Positions 58,467 to 64,000 of a DNA stretch of 64,000 nucleotides are shown here, one piece after another (position 1 is the stretch's first letter; each line of letters begins with the position of its first letter). Position numbers and translations under genes: made by a program. Source of the stretch: Sipunculus nudus (Eukaryota > Annelida > Sipuncula > Golfingiida > Sipunculidae); assembly GCA_026874595.1 (NCBI GenBank), contig CM049321.1:46681797-46745796 (forward strand). The letters run 5' to 3'. The notes beneath the pieces are model-generated. The model searched no databases. It was not told where the DNA came from and was given only the letters and a program-made list of their open reading frames with translations.

Positions 58467-59835
58467 GGGTCTGTCTAAAACGCGGAGAATCCGCGGAGAG
58501 ATGGAGAATTCGCGGAGAATTCGTGGAGAATTTGCGGAGAATTTTTATATGCAATGATACTTTTAAATACACGTTAAAATCACTTAAAATCTCCAACTAT
58601 ATTAATCTCAACATATTTGTTAACTGAAAAATCACCGAAATAATTAAAAATCTGTACATTCACGCAAAACTGTGGGCTATATGTGATTGTGAATGCAGTT
58701 GTTTTTTTTGCTTCAATCTAGAAATTAAACAAAATGAACATTTTAACCAAGGATTAATGTAACAACACTTAGTTTTTTTACAGTTTAGGAATTTTACACA
58801 ATTTCCTAAAACAAAACGTTCTCATAGAATACCAAAGCCTAAATATAATGCAACTATAAACCATTGGGATTGAATGTCAATGTGGGTTAGGAGATGTATT
58901 GAAGACCTGATTGTGATAAAAAAATAAAATGAGTCGTTTCATTTTATATGTGCATATGTCTTTAAAATAACTAAAAAGTTAATTAATAAAATGGTTTTGT
59001 GAAAATTGTACAAATAAATTCTTGTACTATTGCTGTATGTATACATGTGTACATTGTGCTATGTTTTTCATTTTTTTTTATAATTATTATTATACTCCGT
59101 AGGCCTATTCTTATGGTCAGAAAGCAGTGTGGTGTATTTTGTACAGAATAAGAAAAATGTAATTCTTTAACTGGGAGCCCAATATATAAATATATATTTA
59201 CTATTTTTTTTAATTTTATTTAATCCTACTGCCAAGTTGATTCATTAGCTTAAAGGTTTCAGTATAGGCCTAAAGTGTGTCAAGTCTAATGTTTGTGTTT
59301 CAACTTTTATTTGTTCATATAAATTGGGTCTATACATTATAAATGGTGATAGTGTTTTTTCCTTTTTTTCTCTTTGTTTATCTATCAATAAGTGTAGGTA
59401 AAATTATGATTTATTTATTATATTATATATTTCGTTTGCCACCTGTAAATTTGATACATGTGCATGGTTTTGTAATGGTTTCCACAATAAACTGTTGAAA
59501 TATCATGTGTTTTGCAGTTTCGTCTGATGATCTGTCAGTCTCAGCTGGTGACTCAGAGGCGTTTTAGATTTTGCGTAACGCATTCACTCGGCGGCGAGTC
59601 TACATTGTTAAGCATAAAATGCTTAATTATGTACAGTTTTTTAAAAAAATATTTCGGTCATTTAGAGTGCGCAAATATGTTAAGAGTAATATAGTTGGGG
59701 ATTTTAAGTGATTTTAATGTGTATTTGAAAGTATCATTGCATATAAAAACTCTCCGCAAATTCTCCACAAATTCTCAGCATATTCTCCGCGAATTCTCCA
59801 TCCCTCCGCGGATTCTCCGCGCTTTAGATAGACCC
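58467..59835. mobile_element. Mutator-like non-autonomous element with 9-bp target duplication
   Basis: Long inverted ends of about 125 bp start GGGTCTGTCTAAA (58467) and, reversed, GGGTCTATCTAAA (59835). Immediately outside lie perfect direct repeats AACATAATA (58458-58466 and 59836-59844). Each end contains about five tandem GCGGAGAATTC-type units, then 'ttatatgcaatgatac', then 'ttaaaatcactt'. Long inverted ends with a 9-bp duplication fit Mutator-like elements. The 1369-bp body is AT-rich, and its 60-codon frame (59512-59694) is not a transposase. It was mobilised in trans, if at all. Confidence 0.8.
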
Positions 59836-59844
59836 AACATAATA

Positions 59845-61262
59845 GTGTCAGATAAAGTAAGTCATGCCGTCCACCTTGCTTATTTGTAGAATATATGTGA
59901 TTTGTGGCTTACACCGCTAGTGGTGTGCCAGTTGATATTTTAATTCGAAGATCGGTCGTTTTCTTTCATAATTGATTAAATCGATTACGTTTAGTTTATT
60001 GGATCACAATTAAACGATTATGCATGCAGGCACATTCTAGAAGTTAAATTGTCCCGATAAAGTATTCTTATTTTCTCAGAGACAAAGGAAAAATGGGGCA
60101 CAAATCAGCAAGCAACTTTTTAACTTTGTCTTATGACACGAACAAGTTCCAACGACCCTGCCATTCTCTGACCTTTCCGCGTGATGTACTAGTAAAATGT
60201 AATTTATTCGGTCATTTATTTTACTTATTGCTATACAGCGTAGTTTACGGTGGCACATGTGATACAAAAATAATCAATTAATAATCAATCATCGGTCAGT
60301 TTTTAATTTTCGATCATGGATTATGATTTTTTCAACCGATTCCTAGCACTATATTCTGCATGCATAATAATTATTTTAAATGACCTCATACTGGTCCTTT
60401 TAATAAGGATTTTATGGAGCTCTATGAACTAGTTCATCGCAAGTTGTTGGTTATCTCGGTATATGTGCCTATATACTATTACCATTAGATTATAGACATA
60501 TTTTAAATATATATAAAGAGTATAGGAACCGGCCAGACAAAGGCGTGAGTGTGTTATCATATACCGGCGGCATTGACCGGCTAGCAAATGGCCATACGTC
60601 TATTCTTAGCACTGGCCCCGCAGAGCAGTCAGCTGATAGCACTCTACCCGTACTTTGGGGTTTGATGACTTGGCAGCATACCACCGGGAAAAGTAACGAG
60701 GTGAATCACCGATGGGTCAGTCCAATAATTCATATGTGTAACATGTGATAATGACTTAATTATGTCCGGGGCATATGTAATGCAAGGTAATATTATTTAT
60801 ATTGTAGAGAATTTAAGAAATCAGGAATAAATGTAATAAGTGAAACTAGGTTGTACATTTCGTATAACTGTTTTAAGTTTAGAACTATTTAGTGTGGGTA
60901 TTCCCTGTTGTACTTATATGAAGACCCTCCTACCTCTCATTGCTATATGCGTGTATGTTCATATATGGAGCCATGTAACCTCTGTACAGCGATTACAAGT
61001 AGACTGAGCGTAGGAACATAGTCAGTTTCCAACTATCATCCAAACTGAAATGCCGCCGGACTTCAGTGGGAGCTGACCTGGGCTGGCCTTGGCGAATAAA
61101 GAATATGAAGAGTACATGTTCGTCGGTTGTTCCTGGACATGGTGTGGTTGTGCGAGTGTCACTGTAACATCACGGTCGCAGTGGCTGAGATCCGCACTGA
61201 TCCCAAAGTAATTCCAACCGTTACTTTAGTAACATGTTACAGTAAAAAAAATTATCCAAGTG
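59845..61262. other. No gene seen; possible LTR-like stretch at the right
   Basis: 60737 begins TGTAACATGTG, and about 61156-61162 reads TGTAACA after an AATAAAG at about 61096 and a GT-rich stretch. This is loosely LTR-like, but there is no target duplication or partner LTR in the window. Confidence 0.3.
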
Positions 61263-61277
61263 CCAGCATGCCCGGAG
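61263..61277. repeat. Target-site duplication, left of SINE
   Basis: CCAGCATGCCCGGAG, identical to 61583-61597. Confidence 0.9.
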
Positions 61278-61582
61278 TAGGGTCGGTGGTGTAATGGTTA
61301 AGGTGCCGGGTTCATGATCGAGAGTTCTTGAGTTCGAATCCCGGTCAGACCCCCACCGTCCCAAGACCCTTAGGCAAGGTCTCAACCGCAAGTGTGCCTC
61401 TGTCCACCCAGCAGTAGAAATGGGTACCAGTAAATACTAGGAAGGTAACCTGCGATGGACTAGCGTCCCATCCAGGAGGAGTTAACTCCTAAGTCGCTTC
61501 ACGCTACCGAAACCAGGATAAGCTCCGGCCTGATGAGCCATTAGGCTCGGGTGTAAAAGCCCAGCAGACTTACCTTTATCTT
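61278..61582 (+). mobile_element. tRNA-derived SINE with intact 15-bp target duplication
   Basis: The tRNA-like head starts GGGTCGGTGGTGTAATGG (A box about 61286-61300) and has a B box GTTCGAATCCC at 61332-61342. The GGGTC...GACCC ends of the head can pair. A central region (GCGATGGACTAGCGTCCCAT, then 'ccaggagg') is of a kind I associate with widespread animal SINE cores. The tail 'acctttatctt' is short, not poly(A). Flanking 15-bp repeats are perfect, so insertion is fairly recent. Transcribed by RNA polymerase III if active; needs a partner LINE for mobility. Confidence 0.85.
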
Positions 61583-61597
61583 CCAGCATGCCCGGAG
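61583..61597. repeat. Target-site duplication, right of SINE
   Basis: CCAGCATGCCCGGAG, second copy. Confidence 0.9.
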
Positions 61598-61767
61598 CAT
61601 TGTTCGGCGAAAATTTTGCCGCGTACGTTAGACTCCACTGCTACCTTAACGATCAATTTAAAGCTTAAACTTGAGTACATAAATGTGGAATGAAACCAAA
61701 AATATAAACCCAGTTGTAACACTACGTGCACTGCACAACTTGCTGTCTTCCTGAGATATGGCTGGAT

Positions 61768-64000
61768 GAGAGCTACAGAAGTTTCAGATCCATACAAACT
61801 CCTCTCCGTATTTTGAACCACGTAAAAAACGAGACCTATTTGAAATGATTAGACAACTATGTTTGCCAGTATGCTTAATATCTCTATCAGCTGCACACAC
61901 GCATTGGGAACACCTGCTGATCACCATTGGTTAACTTTTTGATGTTAGAACTTATTTCAATGATGATATCAGATAAATGAATTGGGAAAATAAAACACCC
62001 TTGGTCAAGGCAGATCCTGTAACATGTGTGCGGTATATATTTTATATATCACAGGGTTCAATCCTTCATTCACACTGTCTTTCGAAGTGCACATTCACCT
62101 CTTGGAAAGCTTGAAGACATGTTTTTTATAGAGTTGAGTTTCCGCAGCGTCGCTCTCCACATATTAATATACTTATGTGGATTGAGAATGAACCCACATA
62201 TAGTCAACATAAAGAAGATATTGTCACCAGATACATTGGTGAGCATGTTATCTGCTCCAAGAATGGTGAGGTCCATCAAGATCTGACAGATCTACAAGCA
62301 CACAGACCGTTCAGGTCTTAGGAAAGAATGGAAAGGAAATTTGAAGTTTTAACGTTCCGGAAGCTGAAATCTAAAATCCTTCAACAGCATGACGATGAAG
62401 TTGGTGGAAAACACAAGCAGAACTACCAAAATGTCTCGTAGGCACTTGCAAGCTTAAATGTTGACAATTACCTGTCCTTTCATGATTTCCTAAAATCTCT
62501 AGAACTCTCTCCAAATACCGACCAAATGACATTCCGTAAAACCATAAAAGGTCCAAAAGTATTTATCAGATGGTCACCATCTGAAATAAAAAAAAATAAT
62601 AATAACAAATGGGTACATGAGACTTGTTTACTGCACGGAAAGACAACCATGTATAGTTTATATTTGATCATGTGCAACATACGTAGTTTCCTATGTTATC
62701 AAAAGTCAAAGGAGAAGTGTTTTGTTAGATTCTGTTTGCAAAGAAGCTAGAAAAGATAACAACTCTCAGAAAGTACGTGAGGGATATAGGAAATCAGTTC
62801 TTACATGCTGTAAAAATAAGTGCTCAGGAAACAGCATATTTGGTATTAAATCTTCCAATATTAGCTGATAAGAGCTACCAGAGATATCATATTTATACCC
62901 ACTGCCCTTCCAGATGAAAGAACTTTTCTGCTTAAGAGTTAAGAACAGATTCAGCACCTCCCACACGATTCAAAGAGACAGCAGCAAACGATATCATTGA
63001 CAGATGTTCAAATTTGGGGTCTGCCACACTTTGCATCAGAGATTGATATTAAATACTCAAAGAAAGAGCAGGCGATTCATTCCATGGCTACACTGATGAT
63101 CAGGACAGCACTGATCAAAATGAAGCAAATTCTAATGGAAACACAGACGAAAAACTCAGTTTCACCTTTCCAAATGGTACAACATACATTGAATGATAAG
63201 TTCCAAGAGTTCTAAGATATATTCGTTATACTGAGTACGTATACCCAGAAAACTACTAAATATTGGGAAAGGCTATATTGTTGTTTACACCAATGCCAAG
63301 ATGAAACCAAAGACCTTTTAAATGGTTCATATACATACATGGAACAATGTTTATAGAAAAATAACACAGGGTCTAAATGAGAAAGAACTCAGTCTCCAAG
63401 CGCATTATAAAAAAAAATAAAATGTTCAGCCACGCTTTTACATCTATTCCTTTCTGTTGGGGCAGGTGTTGGTAAATCAGTTTTGCTGAGAGCTTTCTTT
63501 CAAGCCTTGTTTAATCACCTATGAGGAACCGAAGGTGAAAATCCACTAGACTGCAAGATACTGATCACCGGATCTACAGGAAAGGCGGCTTACAATGTTC
63601 AAGTATTCATATTACATAATACCTTTCGGATAGATCCAAGTAAAGGATTTAAATACATTTGTCATCAGACATCCTGATTACACTGCGGTCAAAGTATAAA
63701 ATCCTTGACATATTAATATTATTGATTGTTGAAATATGCATGGTAGGAAATCGCATGTTCAATTTTGTAAATTTGCTTCTCTAAGAAATAAACGGCAACA
63801 AAGAACCATTTAGTGGTATATATCTAATTGTTATTGGATATCTCTCCCAATTTCGACCAGTAATGGACAACTGGATTTTTCAAGAACATGTTTCATAATA
63901 TGACAAGATCACAAAACTTTCTTTTACTGTATTATGTTTCTTTCGCACTTAAACTGAATGTTTAAAATTTAAAGATCATTCTTAACCATGAGAGAAATCT
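61768..64000 (+). pseudogene. Decayed Helitron Rep/Pif1-helicase gene (runs off the window)
   Basis: Translation across several frames gives, in order: SPYFEPRKKRDLFEMI then LSAAHTHWEHLL (from 61768); MNWENKTPLVKADPVTC (about 61978); SPLGKLEDMFF then VEFPQRRSPHINILMWIENE (about 62090-62190), the HUH nickase region with HIN instead of HIH; FHDFLKSLEL then KGPKVFIRW (about 62480-62570); ISAQETAYLVLNLPI (about 62817-62860); Pif1 Walker A GAGVGKS (63459-63479) then LLRAFFQALF; TGSTGKAAYN; MVGNRMFNFVN; GNKEPF; RPVMDNWIFQE (to about 63890). These match the order of Rep and helicase blocks in rolling-circle Helitron transposases. Many stops and shifts break it, and the catalytic second His is lost, so it is dead. 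The 5' end of the element and the CTRR 3' end are not seen. Confidence 0.8.

Noticed and set aside
60737-61170. Solo LTR (TGTAACA ends, AATAAAG inside)
   Set aside because: Ends are not clear inverted TG..CA repeats, no target duplication, no second LTR, no primer-binding site I can trust.

Overview
The window looks like AT-rich nuclear DNA of an animal. It has single large C2H2 zinc-finger exons behind splice acceptors, long introns and intergenic space, many microsatellites, and several eukaryotic transposon classes: Helitron, hAT-like, pogo-like, Mutator-like, a PIF/Harbinger-like MITE and tRNA-derived SINEs. No bacterial operon structure is present. The repeat style (GGAC-rich tails, 'TGACCTTGACCT' arrays, several tRNA-type SINEs) suggests a mollusc or another lophotrochozoan to me, but that is an impression I cannot confirm without a search.

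Genes. Four paralogous C2H2 zinc-finger coding exons lie head to tail on the minus strand, with start codons at 2999, 21268, 40831 and 56901 (16 to 20 kb apart). Two are open (19619-21268, 549 aa; 55210-56901, 563 aa). Two are broken: 2343-2999 has a nonsense codon and shifted fingers, and 39021-40831 has a 7-nt frame-breaking deletion. All four exons open with a splice acceptor 13 to 18 nt upstream of the ATG and share an N-terminal module that I do not recognise as KRAB, SCAN, BTB or ZAD. The module carries two conserved matches to the SUMO-acceptor consensus (psi-K-x-E). The three longer copies follow it with a conserved atypical zinc finger that has an acidic helix. This looks like a local, tandemly expanding family of DNA-binding, probably repressive, regulators; the function is inferred.

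Mobile DNA. Most of the remaining sequence is repeats. The most striking is a family I call A/B/D. Its 5' motif contains the palindromes GACCCATGGGTC and TCAGCTGA. Its 3' end is a hairpin finishing in GAGCTAAAAA. It carries internal tandem repeats and leaves no visible target duplication. Best copies are 14995-18191, 36335-38642 and 49915-52944; the last is nested inside a 370-bp-period array (48894-53280). Elements bounded by inverted repeats, most with target duplications, are 8292-10054 (hAT-like), 11945-13184 (pogo/Tigger-like with a transposase-start fossil), 35161-36112 (unclassified, no clear duplication), 47390-47730 (MITE) and 58467-59835 (Mutator-like, 9-bp duplication). A tRNA-derived SINE with a perfect 15-bp duplication sits at 61278-61582. 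A decayed Helitron Rep/Pif1-helicase gene runs from about 61768 off the right edge.

How it fits together. Zinc-finger paralogs are embedded in, and spaced by, active-looking repeat families, while their own finger arrays show internal duplication, dead fingers and truncation. That is the pattern expected of a young, turning-over zinc-finger cluster. Stretches where I see no gene are listed explicitly.
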